Origin: Lumnitzera littorea
Lineage: Eukaryota > Streptophyta > Magnoliopsida > Myrtales > Combretaceae
NCBI GenBank assembly: GCA_024138015.1
Contig: JAMXBB010000009.1
Coordinates: forward strand, 41,588,821 to 41,652,820
Length of the DNA stretch: 64,000 nucleotides
Reading direction: 5' to 3'
The notes below the pieces were generated by a model. The model searched no databases. It was not told where the DNA came from and saw nothing but the letters and a program-made list of their open reading frames with translations. Both the position numbers and the translations under genes were made by a program. Shown piece by piece: positions 10,357 through 21,572 of this stretch (position 1 is its first letter; every line of letters starts with the position of its first letter).

Positions 10357-11284
10357 TGCTAAGGACGAGATACAATACATAAAAGAATGGTGGGCAAACT
10401 CCTTAAAAACTCAACTTAGATATACCCTACTCTAAGGACGAGATACAATACATAAAAGAATGGTGGGCAAACTCCTTAAAAACTCAACTTAGATATACCC
10501 TACTCTATTCTAATCCTTATGTCATCGCTGGCCCCTTATGTATTAAGAACGACCTATCGAGGTCAATACACATCAAGCTCTACTCCAACCAATTGGACTC
10601 TCATGTGCCGAAGGTAATACCCCCTATATGCTAGGTCCTTCTCTTTTGGCCTACTAAACATTAACATCCCTTATTTGTCTTAGCAACTCTTGATATTGCC
10701 CATTTATGGCTGTTACATCATAAACCTAGCTTAGTTACTATGCCTAAAGATTCATTAATATGAACGCATTGACAAGCTGCCACTTGTCCATTATTTTTCT
10801 AACATTGTGTTACTTTTTCCTTTTTCGTCATTTGTCATATTTACCCCTTATGTATATACTAGGAATCCCTTTTTCCTTTATTTCTTTTTATAATTTTTCT
10901 TATTTATAATATTGCCCTAGGAACTTACTATAAATAGTCCATTTTCTTTGTAACTGAAACATCTTACATTCCTTTTAGATATTGAATACATTTGTTCTTG
11001 TAAGATATTCCTCTTTGAATGCAATCTCTTTACACTCTTATCTAATCTTGCCGTATAACTTGAGATTAGTAATAGGTGAACCTTGACATTAGCTTATGCT
11101 ACATATTAAGTGAAGTGTTGAGTCGTGTTGTGTTCGTTGATAAGTCACATCCTCTGAGCAGCTTCATTTAAGCTACCTTGTTTTTCAGCTTCTTCACTTC
11201 ATTTTCTTCATTATTACAAAGGACCCATTTGGTTACCTTTTCCTACAATAAGTCTTAGTGATTACTGAGCTCCTAAGTACATTA
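10357..11284 (+). mobile_element. Chromovirus-family LTR (I)
   Basis: It resembles the LTRs at 46360-47212 and 52394-53246. It starts with TGCTAAGGACGAG (against TGTTAGGAGGATT) and has the promoter-like ACTATAAATAGTCC near 10930, where the others have ACTATAAATAGCCC. It ends with GAGCTCCTAAGTACATTA (against AGCTCCTAGGTACATCA). It is 928 bp long; without its 73-bp tandem duplication it would be 855 bp, against 853 bp for the two complete relatives. No primer site follows it and the flanking 5-mers (CAGTC and GAAGT) differ, so it is a lone LTR without a visible target duplication. Confidence 0.75.
10359..10504 (+). repeat. Exact 73-bp tandem duplication
   Basis: The unit that starts CTAAGGACGAGATAC at 10359 is repeated from 10432 without a mismatch over 73 bases. 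It lies at the 5' end of LTR I and accounts for its extra length. Confidence 0.92.
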
Positions 11285-12480
11285 GAAGTGATTGCTTCCT
11301 ATTGCATAGTAGCAAAGGCAGCCAAAGTAAGCGTACATTAAGCAAACATCACCATGAGTTCACCTAGGTTCTGATTAGTCTCTCGTAGCTTACGCATTAG
11401 TTGCACATTATTAGGGACACCTTCCTGCATGCCATTTCTTTTATCGATGCCTCCAGTTGGAGGTAGATTTTAGTCATTGGTCATAATCGAATCACCCTTC
11501 ATGCTTTGCCATATGACTGCTCATTTTTCTGTAGTATGCTGAATTGTTGATTACTCTCCAACACCAAGCTAACCAATTACTCGGCATCTTCCTTACCAAA
11601 AAGCCAAGAGAGAGAGTCCGGACTAACTAAGCCATCCTTACTTAGACAAGCTCATCTGTTAATACTTTTTGTCCACATCTTTTAATGACCTCGCCAATGT
11701 AGCATCACCACGTGTACAATATCATGTGTAGAATCTGTTACACTAATGATTGTTTTTCTTGTATATTCATTTTTATCCCTTTTGTATCTTGTACATTACT
11801 TCCATAAGAAATGCCCTTTTTGTCTTTTCCTTTTTAGGTAAGTTACCTTAACTTATGGATATAAATACCTTTGTACTTGTAACTGTGACGATATCAAATC
11901 ATTCTTAATATACTCTTTGAGTACTTTTTCTTCCTTATGTAAATATTGTTTGTTTACTTTTAGCATCACTCTTATCCTTTCCTTTAAATAAGGTTAAGTA
12001 GCGAGTAACCTTACTGGACCAATTCGTACATCATATTGAATTATGTTGTGAGTTTTCGGAAGTTTCATTAGTGCGTCATATCCTTTGGAGCTATTCGTGG
12101 GTTTTGTTTATTGTTTCATTACTCATTTTTACCTTTTTTGCACTTTCCTCATTAATCCTTTTTTAAGCTTTTTATAAGCTCGGACCTATCCAGCAATCGG
12201 TCTTATCTATTCTTGGTCAAGGTTCGCAACAACATGTCCACAAGTAAGTACAAGACCATAGAGTCTAGGCGTAAACTTCTCCTTACAATAATTATTTGAG
12301 AATTTGAGTTGAAATTAATGATGGAAGGATCACAGTCACAAATCATGGTAGTGGAGTTGGACTGTGGTCATCTTATATTGGAAATTTAGGACAATTATGA
12401 TCTTCCTATTCGCTTAATTCTTAGACAATTCCTCTCCAACACTTGCTATCCTTAAGTTATTGTTCAAAATAGGTGAAAAT
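11285..12480 (+). mobile_element. Related LTR (J) and start of internal sequence
   Basis: From roughly 11600 to 12225 the sequence parallels the 3' half of the chromovirus LTRs. It has a GATATAAATACC promoter-like block near 11860, then a TTGTACTTGTAACTG stretch and a GTGCGTCATATCCTTTGGAGC block near 12073 (compare GATGAGTCACATTCGAAGAA in LTR F). After it comes TTGGTCAAGG, which may be a worn initiator-tRNA primer site, and an ATG at 12235 that could open a gag remnant. The left edge is unclear. This is a low-confidence reading by analogy. Confidence 0.4.
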
Positions 12481-13029
12481 TTCTCTAAAAATTGTTTAAA
12501 TTCTCATCTTTTCATCTTATTACTTCATTTGAGTCCTAAAATCAAGAAATAACTCAAATTAGTAGAAAAATTATCAAAACTAAATCAAAATAACTCAAAA
12601 TACTCAAGAAAATAACATAAGAGACTTACTTTCTCATTTGTAAGTGAGACATTTCGATATTGAAGGATATTAGCCTGAATCATAAACAAATTTGCCTTAG
12701 CATCCTTAACCATATAAGGGAGGTTAAAGAAGCCAAGGTGATTCAAGTGCTTAAGCTCTAATTTTAGAAGCTTCAATTTTGAGATTATTTGAAATGAGAG
12801 AGAGCTAAAAACTTCCTTATTCCATCTAACCCCTTGAAAGCTTCATGGTTAGCCCATAAGTTAAAAATTTTAAATGGATAACTCTTCATCAACCTTTGAG
12901 AATCCTAAATAACTAAAGTAAGGTAATGATCTAACAAAATAAGTGAGAATAAAGAGGCTTGTGTTCTAGAGAGTGAGGTCAGCTATGCATTGTTCATAAG
13001 CACTCTATTTAAATTTCTACAAATGGGAT
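12481..13029 (-). mobile_element. LINE, 5' part: end of endonuclease domain
   Basis: The minus-strand translation gives an SRTQASLFSLIL-DHYLTLVI segment and a YPFKI segment near 12870, typical of the end of the L1 endonuclease domain (SDH.P...PFKF). It runs on into LLKLELKHLNHLGF and a KANLFMIQANIL segment at 12630-12776, the linker before the reverse transcriptase. It is the most upstream surviving part of the LINE; everything 5' of it, including ORF1, is missing. Insertions B, I and J separate it from the RT part. Confidence 0.8.
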
Positions 13030-13645
13030 TATTAGTGGTGACTGACCACCTGAACCAACCATCTTTTATGAAGATCAATAGTGATGGAGCTTCTAACATA
13101 AGAAGTAAAAAGAGGGCGGGGGTGAGGGGTGGGGGTGGGGGGGAAGGAGGGTAGGGTAGGGTTGTTGTAGGGGGGTTAGGGATGTGGAATTATTTGTAGA
13201 AGTGAAGGAGGAGAATTAAAGCAACCTACAAAATTTTTCATGTAGAAGAAGCAAACATGTTAGAAGGTGAAGCATTGGCTTAAAAGAAGGGATGTTAGTT
13301 GGTTATTAAAGAGGTTAGCAAAATATTGTCGTTGAGTCATATTCAAAATAGGTGATAGATAGAATATCAACTATAGCTTCTCGGTCATGAAAGATTGAAG
13401 GAGTCATTAAAGATATTATCTTTCTTATTTTTTTTTTTAGATGCCTTTCTCATGTTTAGAAAGACAATAATAGATATGTTGATTGGGCAATAGCTTAAGC
13501 AAAAGCAAGGATGTGGTGCAGTTTTAGGCATCTAAGCTCACATCTTAACTATTATGGTATCTCTCCAATTAGAGTTCTCATCCTCTAGAACAATTTTTTA
13601 AGATGTAAAGTTCCTTTTAGGCTAAAAAAAGGAAAAAAAATTATT
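13030..13645 (+). mobile_element. LINE 3' tail with RNase H-like domain, opposite strand
   Basis: The plus strand reads MKINSDGAS at about 13068-13094 and LEGEALA near 13261-13281. It ends with a NWAIA-AKA-like segment near 13480. These are landmarks of the RVT_3-type RNase H domain at the C terminus of many plant LINEs and LINE-derived proteins. An A-rich stretch at 13622-13640 may be the tail. A G-rich tract at 13110-13180 interrupts the domain. It lies head to head with the minus-strand LINE, so it is a separate insertion. Confidence 0.65.
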
Positions 13646-14400
13646 AATAATTATTTATTGTTTGTGCATGTAAGATTTGATAACATATCCAATAACTATC
13701 TAGCTTTTGCTTATTCTAGTGACATTATTCTAGTGATGTGTTGAGGGGAGTTGTGTAGTGTTTTCTAGGGTTGATTAAGTTTGTTGCTTGACTCAAGTAG
13801 TAGCAATTGCAAGAGTTAACTAGAAAGAAATGTTGAAGCTAAGTTTTTAAGGTAACATTGTAAATGCAGAAAGTAATGCTTATGGCCATAAAAGCTAAGG
13901 CCAACAGACCCATGGATGACAAATGAGCAGGTTTATGATTTGGTTACTATGATAACTAATTTACTCATGATCGCATAGAAGCTAGTGCATGCCATACCTA
14001 TTAAGGCCATCTCAATAGATAATTAAGTTGTTCCTAATAGGTAAGATCTTTTCGACCTTCTCTTCCTAATCTCCCTAGGATAATTAAGCTAGAGAAGTAG
14101 ATAGAAGATCTCAAAGAAGAAATGAGGTAGATAAAGTAGTCAAAGAGGACGAAGGAGAGGAAGATGATAATTTCTACAAGTTGGAGGAAAGAGAAGCCTA
14201 AGCTCTTAAGGGCATGAACAATGTGAAGGTGCAAATATCATACTTCTCTAGGAGTAGGAATGTTGATGAATATTTCGATTAGGAAGAGAAGGTTAAAAAG
14301 ATCTTAAACTGTTATGATTATGGAGAATTTATGATGAGCTACCCTAAAATTTCTAGTTATACGGTAATGTGGTGGAGGAAATTACAAATAACTCACAGAT
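13646..14400 (+). pseudogene. Chromovirus H gag remnant
   Basis: The translation near 14218-14395 reads NNVKVQISYFSRSRNVDEYF, then EEKVKKIL and MWWRKLQ. This matches the gag core of element F (VDxYMDWEEKVEKIF and a WKKVQ segment at 53900-54060). Gag proteins of Ty3/gypsy elements form the particle shell. The capsid C-terminal half and the zinc knuckle are absent, because the sequence passes straight into reverse transcriptase near 14400. In-frame TAG codons replace probable CAG and TGG codons. No 5' LTR or primer site remains at the left side. Confidence 0.75.
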
Positions 14401-15440
14401 AAGATAATAGAGCTATAAACAATATCACCACCAAGTACCAACACATATACCTTGGTTGGAAGAAATGTTAGACGAGCTTTATGGTGTGTAGATCTTCTCA
14501 AAGATTGATTAAAAAGTAGCCATCATTATATCCATATAAGGCTAAGTGATGGATAGAAGATGATGTTTAAGATGAAAATCAACCTCTATAAGTAGTTAGT
14601 CATGCCATTTGGGCTAAACAATACACTAAGTACTTTTATGAGGCTCATAAACCACGAGTTGAGGTCTTTAATAGGTAAATTTGTTGTAGTTTATTTTGAT
14701 GATATCTTAGTAAATAGTGTCGACTTGCATACCTATGTTAACCACTTGAGATTTTTTTTTTATATACTTTAAGTTGAGCAATTATTCAGAAGTTTGAAGA
14801 AATATGTGTTCTACTAGAAGGAAGTAATGTTCTTAGATATGTAGCTTTAGAAGGTAGGATTTGAGTCGACAAGGGGAAAATCCAAGCTATTCTTGAATGG
14901 CTAACCTTAATGTGTGTGACTTATAGAAGATTTACCGGTAATTTTAGTACCATTATAGAACTTGTTATCAACCTAAATGGGAAGACTTATGAGTTTAGAT
15001 GAATAGAGAGAGCTCATCCTAGTTTTGATGAGATCAAGGAGAAGTTGACTACAAACCCTCTATTTAACCTTATAGGACTTTGATAAGGTGTTTAATTTTG
15101 AGTGTGATGCATCTAAAGTAGGTATTGGAGTAGTGCTTATGCAAGAGCGACGACCTATCGCATACTTTAACGAAAAGCTTAATAGGGCCACCTTAAACTA
15201 CTTTGCTTACAATAGAGTTCTACACTTTAGTTCAAGCTCTCAATGTATGGCAGCACTATGTATTGCCTCAAGAATTTGTCATTTATACAACCATGAGTCC
15301 CTCAAATATCTTTGAAGATAACAAAAGTTGTCACAACGTCATATGGAGTGGGTAGAATTTTTGAAATCTTTCTCTTATGTGATTAAGTGTAGAAAGAGAA
15401 GTACAAACAATGTTGCAGATGCCTTATCTAGATGCCATGT
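14401..15440 (+). pseudogene. Chromovirus H reverse transcriptase and RNase H remnant
   Basis: The domain begins inside the RT at NRAINNIT, right after the gag fragment. The catalytic YFDD (14692-14703) is intact, and a KIQAILEW segment follows near 14880. RNase H begins with NFECDASKVGIGVVLMQ, open at 15088-15315, whose first catalytic Asp is kept. It ends at ADALSR (15415-15432). Frameshifts and stops break the rest. The N-terminal RT and the whole protease are missing. The motifs place it among chromoviruses, close to elements E and F. Confidence 0.85.
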
Positions 15441-16756
15441 ATTGATCACTACCATACATATAAGGATACTTAGTTTAAGAGCACTACCCAAGTAATCTGA
15501 ATAAGAGGAGTACTTTGGGTTTATTGCAGTCAAATGCAAAGTAGGTATGATTCCATATGAACTAGAGTTATTGGCTCAAGAGAGGTTAGTTGTGTATTTC
15601 AAACAACTTAATAAGAGAATTATCGATCTATGAAGCCCATTATGGAGGCCTAGTTGGACATTTTAGGAAAAAGAGGACTTATAAACTACTTAAGGTACAT
15701 TTCTTTTAACCGTAAACTATGAAGGACATCCATAGGGTCTTAAAGAGGTGTAAAGCATACAAGAGAGCTAAAGGAAAGAAGAAACCATATGGCGAGTACA
15801 CCCCCGTCGATACACAACTAACCCTGGACTAATCTAAGTATGGATTTCATTCTTAAACTACCTAAGATAGCTCAAAAACGTGACTCCATCATGTTAGAAA
15901 TCAATTTGTTTAGTAACATAACCCATTTCATCCCCTACCGTAAGAATCATGATGCATTATTTGTTGCTAACCTCTTCTTATAGGAAATCATACGACCACT
16001 AAAGTTCCCTATATCATAGCGTTAGATCAAGATTCCAAGTTTGCAAGCTTCGTTTACAAGATGTTGTAGAGGAAGCTTATAACTAAGTTGATGTTTACCA
16101 CACCCTATCATTCTCAAACAAATAGCAAGATTGAGGTGGTCAATAAGATGTTAGGAGCTCTACTCCAAGCAAATATAGACAAGAATTTGAGTGATTAGGA
16201 CTTGTGCTTACCAATTGTTGCATTTGCCTACAATAGGTCTACCTATAGCTTTATTAGAAGGTCTCCTTTTAAGGTTGTGTATGGAATCAACTTAAGCCTA
16301 CCCCTAGGCATAATAACTAGTCCAACCTTTTAGGATGATGAGCTTGAAGGAATATAATGAGCTCATGAGTTTCAAAAGTTACATTAGAAGGTCACCGAGC
16401 AATTGGCCAAGATAGTAGTAAAGCAACAAGAGCTCAATAATAAAGATTAAAGAGCCATTAGTTTAAACCCCACAGACTTTGTTTAAGTTTACTTGAGCAA
16501 AGAGTAGTTTCCATATAGGGTGTTTAACAAACTATCTCTACGAGTAGATGGACCATTTAAAGGTTATGGCATGTTACTGACCTATAATGTAGGTAACCTG
16601 ACTTTGTACGTACTTAAAGTTGCTAACGTAGAAGAACCCTTTAATTTAAGGCCAAATCATCAACACCCTCGAGGAGTTGATGGGACCTTGACCTTTTGAG
16701 TTACTTGTTTGACCTTTGGTCCCATTACCAAGCTAGACTTAAGGGCTCTAAGGTTT
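15441..16756 (+). pseudogene. Chromovirus H integrase and C-terminal tail remnant
   Basis: A zinc-binding-type segment, EAHYGGLVGHFRKKRTY, lies at about 15629-15690, followed by CKAYKRAKGKKKPYG near 15750-15795. MDFILKLPK near 15839 marks the start of the catalytic core (first Asp of the D,D-35-E triad). Later segments fade among stops. A tail segment, LRPNHQHPRGVDG near 16650-16685, corresponds to the chromovirus C-terminal region and has its partner in element E near 47280. It is not functional. It is the only integrase remnant I can identify in the window. Confidence 0.8.
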
Positions 16757-16876
16757 AACTAAGAGGATCCTATTTAAGTAATAGGCCAAAGACAAGTCGG
16801 TATACTTGGAAAGCTCACTCCTACACTAGTTTCTAGCTTGCTTTTACTTTTGCACACTTGTTTGAGTTACTAAACT
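16757..16876 (+). mobile_element. Chromovirus H 3' LTR, left part
   Basis: The 120 bp after the pol tail begin with AACTAAGAGGATCC, aligned with the TGTTAGGAGGATT start of the LTRs of E and F. The LTR is then interrupted by solo LTR S3 and resumes at 20864. The first two bases no longer read TG. Confidence 0.6.
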
Positions 16877-19800
16877 TGTAATACCCCAAAATCAGGCTTA
16901 GTAAGATAATTTAAAATTTTCATATCACGTGTGCACTCATAATGTAAAAACCACTTTACAAGTCAGAGGTTAGAAGACCTTAACTATATGTGTGCTATTT
17001 ACACTTAATCTTATTATACTATATAAGTAACTATGAATGACCAATAATCCATAGTTTGCTAGTATTGCAAAGAATCTATATCCCTTACTAAAGAATGAGA
17101 TTAGGTAAGTAAATTACAAATATTTCTATTGATTATTTGGAGTTGTAAAAGTACCATCTAGCTAAACATATTATCTTTCTATTCCTATTAATCTATTATT
17201 CTACTAGCCGAAATGTTCTACACTTAAATCTTAGCCTAAATCCCAACTTTCAGTTAACTTGCAAAAGAAACTATAAGGGGATGAGCTACATTTAGCTTAT
17301 TGAGATATTCCTCCTATTATACCTTTCAAGCAAAGGCAAGCAAGTTAAGTTAACAACTGTATGAAAGTAGATACCATATGCAATGTAGCATACTTATATA
17401 TACAACTATTTGGAAACTATATATAACTCGAAATTTCACCTCTTGCAACTAGGGTTAGAGATGATGGTCCGTTAGACCTAATTTCTAGTTACACCTGCCT
17501 TTAATCCACCAAATAACCTCATACGAGATCAATATTATCTCCTTTTTAGCTTTTTTGTTTTTGTTTTGTTTTTTTTTTTTATTTAGCCTACACTATAAGT
17601 ATGGATGTAAGTAACATATGTAGTCTACTCACTCCTAAGTAATGAACTTAAGGATATGACCCTTGGCCAAGTAGTTGGTGTCTCCAGCACTTAATGGTCC
17701 TATGAGGAAAGGTGAGGCCATGTTGCATGTATGCACTGTGCAAGAAACTATAATAATAAAATGATGGGTAGGAGCTACATTTTTCAATATCAAGTCAGAG
17801 AGTTATGGGTCTTCATTAATTTGGGCTTACTTTGCTTTATTCCACATTATTTTAGGCTTTCTTGCATTATTTCAAATTTCTATTGGGTTCATGACTCTTT
17901 TTAGGCCTTGATTATATGTTTAACTTTAAGATACTGAAATTTACATCTATTCTTTAACCAACTTCTAGCCTTTAAATTTAAATGTCTAAATAATGGGCTT
18001 ATGGCCTTATTTAAGTTAGTTTTCAAAATGGGCCTTCCTATTGTTCTAATGGGCTAATGGAAGTTTTAATGGGCCTCTTAATAGACTTTTTATTTTAATG
18101 TAGCTACTATCCATGTTCTCTTTTTAGGCTCGTTTTATCAATCTTTGCCCAGTTTATGGTTTTTAGCTCGTTGTAGCTACCTAAGGCCTAATACTTAAAC
18201 TTAACTCAATTTTTGTGCTTAAAATTTAATAAGGGTTTTACTTGAGCTTTAGTTTTGGTTAAGAGCATTTCTTGGGCCACTCAAGTTATTTTTAGGCCTA
18301 ATTTGCAAGTTCATGCCCATTTTCTCATTTTAGGGAGTAAAGCTTAAGCCTAGCCCACTTACTCAAGCTTAATACTCAACTAAACATGTCTTACTAATGT
18401 GTACATGTAGATCTTTAGGTCTGATCAGTTCTCCACTAGGCATCGATTGGGTGGTTTTGAAGTTCAGTTTTATGAGTTTGTCTAAAGCTTGCATCTAGAA
18501 TTGCAAACTAGTTCTTAACTTGACGAATTGAGTCCAAAACTTGTATTAACATGTGTAAATTACTCTTTTATAAAATTTGATGTACATGGTCAGCTTAGAT
18601 CCTTACAAACCATGGCTCATGGGTATGTTTTTATGGCTAAACTTTCATACTTTCTTGTTATAATCATGTTTAATCACTCAATGAGCTCCCAGAAGTATGC
18701 TTAACCTAATATTTCAAAAGGAAACCTAGAATCATGCTTGTAAGTTTTGGTCAAGCAAGTATGTCAAGTTATATGTAGTTTTTCTCTCATTTTCTTAAGA
18801 GTTTAGAAGCTTAACATTACAAAATTTGGAAATACATCAAGATTCCTTACAAGAGGATACATGGAGAGGAAGGATTTAAACTAGATAAGAAAATACATTT
18901 ATGGAAATTAAAACTCTTAACCTACTAGCTAATACAAAAGAAGATGAGGAGAAGAAGGGTTCATTACTATAAAGGTGATTATCGCCTGTAGTCTTTCTTA
19001 ACCTTAGTTCTTTGGCTCCTTATGTTCTCTAAGTTCTCTTCCATGTTGTTCCTAATAGCTCCTTTACATTGGCTTCAAAAAAGGGTTGAAATGGTGGAAG
19101 TTAAAGATTGGAAGGTGGCGGTTTGAGCGCTTACATTTGGGTAGGGGGTGTTAAATAGAGGTTAAGAGAGTGAAGTTTAGTGGTAGCTGTAAATGGTTGG
19201 GATCGATCAGTTGGTGGAAAGGTATAGCATTTTTGTGTGACTAGGGTAGTGGTTTGGCCTTGAAAGGAAGGGGAAATTTGAGTATTACTTGAGAGAATTC
19301 AAAGGGGTCATAGTGTATCCTTGAAGAAGGGAAAAGTGAAAGAAAATGTTAAGTATATTAAGGCCCCTCTAAGTTGGCAACAAGAGAAGAAATGAGAGGG
19401 ATTTTAAGAATGAAAGAAAGGAGAAAATGAGTCAAAATGAAGGGGTTTTGGGGGGAAAATGGTAGATGTGAGTTTGAAGGGAAAAGAAATTATTATTCAT
19501 GTTCCTAAGATTAAGCTAAATTTGGTTAAGGGATAATTTATGGTCTTCTATATAAGTAATGCAAAAGTTAAAGTGGAAATTTGAGTTAAATTTTTTGCAT
19601 TGTTATGTCATTTCATCTTAGAATTGTACATATGTTGTAGTTAGATATTGGTTAGCTTGGTTGGTTCCATTTAATTAGTGTATCCAATTGTCTTTTGGTA
19701 ATAATATTTTTCTTCCTGAAATATGTGTAGCACCGCTTATGTGGGTAATTAGGGCATGATTTGGCTAGTTTAATTTAATTTAATTATTATTTAGTAGCTA

Positions 19801-20863
19801 ATACTAGTTATTGATGTTAGATTATGTATTATAAGGTGTTTTAGGATTAAATTTAGCTAAATTAAAATGTTTGGTATCTTTAGGTAGAAATTGTTAATTA
19901 ATAATGCTTCAATATGGAACTTAGGCATTGTTTGGTATTTTGCTTTAATTCTCTAATATTGAATGGCCTAGATTAGAAAAATTTTGAAGTTCCAATTCAA
20001 ATTAGGGTTTTAATTGAATTTAGGGTTCTAATTTTATGATTTTAGTATCTAAGGTATAGGATAAGGGTTTTTGAACTAATATCTAGGGTTTTATAGTTTG
20101 TTTGTAGTTTTGAGTCATTATTTTAAGGTTTTTGATTTCGTATTAGGGGTTTTGAAACTAATTTAGTGTTTGAATTTAACTTGTAGCCTAAATTTAAGAT
20201 TTGGGGCTTTTAGGGTTTCAATTTCAAATTTTTGTCATAAGCAAATAAGGTCACATATGTATACAGAGCAGTTTATATGTATAGGGCAAGATTATAATTT
20301 TATTGATTTAGTATTTTAATTAGTTTAATTAAATTAGGTTAACATTATACAATATTTCATATATTTTAACTTACATGATTAAAATTACATTATATGTGTA
20401 TCTATACATATAAGGGCCACTTCCATGTGGGTAAGGGTAGAATAGTAATTTTATTAATTCATTGCTTTAATTGGGTTCATTTAACTAATTGTTATTATTT
20501 AAAAATATCTCTAATTGTTCAATATCAATTTTATGCGATTTATAAAACCTGACTTATTTGTTATTGTCTTAGGATTTTCTTTACGTTTAGGGTTTAATTT
20601 ATGGTTTTTTGTCTCTAGGGTTTTGGTTTTGATATTTTTATTCAACTTATGGTTATGATACGTAGTTAGATCCATTTAAGGTTTAAGATTTTCATATGTA
20701 ATTAGAGTTTTCAAATTTCATATTGAGGTCTTTAGGTTCCTTTTAAGGTTTTGTTTAAAGAATTTTATCTACTTTAACTTCTTCGATCTCATTGGGCTTA
20801 AAGAATACCTACCAGTACTTGGTTCGATTCTATATCTAAAACACAAAATTTATGGGATTTACA
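16877..20863 (+). mobile_element. Solo LTR S3, about 4.0 kb
   Basis: It begins TGTAATACCCCAAAATC and ends GGGATTTACA, the TGTAA...TTACA termini shared with S1 and S2. Near 16920 it reads TTTTCATATCACGTGTGCAC, as does S1 near 26681. There are no coding domains, primer site or polypurine tract inside, so it looks like a solo LTR left by recombination between the LTRs of one element. Flanking bases are AAACT and TAACC (AACCT if shifted by one), so the target duplication is eroded. It lies inside the 3' LTR of H and is younger than H. Confidence 0.7.
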
Positions 20864-21572
20864 TAACCTTTTAAAGAGCTTTCCGCCAAACCCTTTAGCA
20901 ACTTATCATATACTGCTTATAGCTCAATTAACGCTTTAGAGATGGTCTTTAACTTGTTCTAAGGTCTCTCACATTCTAACTAACCTATTTACCATCCTTA
21001 CAACTTACATCAACATAAACAGACTCAGTTGCCACTTCTTTCTTTGTACAAATTCTTTACAGTATACTTCCCTAATGGATTTTGGATACATGTCCACTTA
21101 CTTTTTTATGCATTGTCAGAAATATTTTTATTCATTTTGTATTATGGCATATTTTCCCTTTTGTAAAGTACGAGGATAGTGTTAGGAACATTTCCTTATA
21201 TGTAATTTTCATTTACCCATTTGTTGCCTTAAGAGCTACTATAAATAGCTTTAGGCATTGTAGATGCTCCATCTTTTGATTCTTTGATAATAAATATAAC
21301 TTTTGTTTTCTTGCAAGGAAATTCTCTAAGTTAACTCTTATACTCTTATCATCCTAAAGTAGCTAAGGTTTATTGTAAGTAAACCCCATTCAATCCTTAT
21401 ACATCATATTAAGCCATTGAGTCATGTTAAGTCTTTGTGGTGTATCATATCTATGAGGGTTGCTTTACAATTAGCTATGTATTCTTCATTTACCATTGCT
21501 CATACTTAAATATTTCAAGGGACCCATTGTCCCTACGGTAAGCTCTAATGATAGTCAGCTCTAGATATACTA
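20864..21572 (+). mobile_element. Chromovirus H 3' LTR, right part
   Basis: This part resumes the LTR. CTACTATAAATAGC near 21238 matches the TATA block of LTR F (CTTACTATAAATAGC near 52890). A TTTCAAGGGACCCATTG segment near 21510 matches TCGAAGGACCCATTG in F near 53180. The end reads CAGCTCTAGATATACTA where F has AGCTTCTAAACACATCA. With the 120 bp at 16757 the LTR totals about 830 bp, near the 853 bp of its relatives. Confidence 0.75.

Noticed and set aside
10359..10504. Possible CRISPR-like or satellite array
   Set aside because: There are only two head-to-tail units without spacers; it is a simple duplication within an LTR.
20821..20831. GGTTCGATTC, resembling a tRNA gene B box
   Set aside because: No matching A box, acceptor stem or cloverleaf is present around it.
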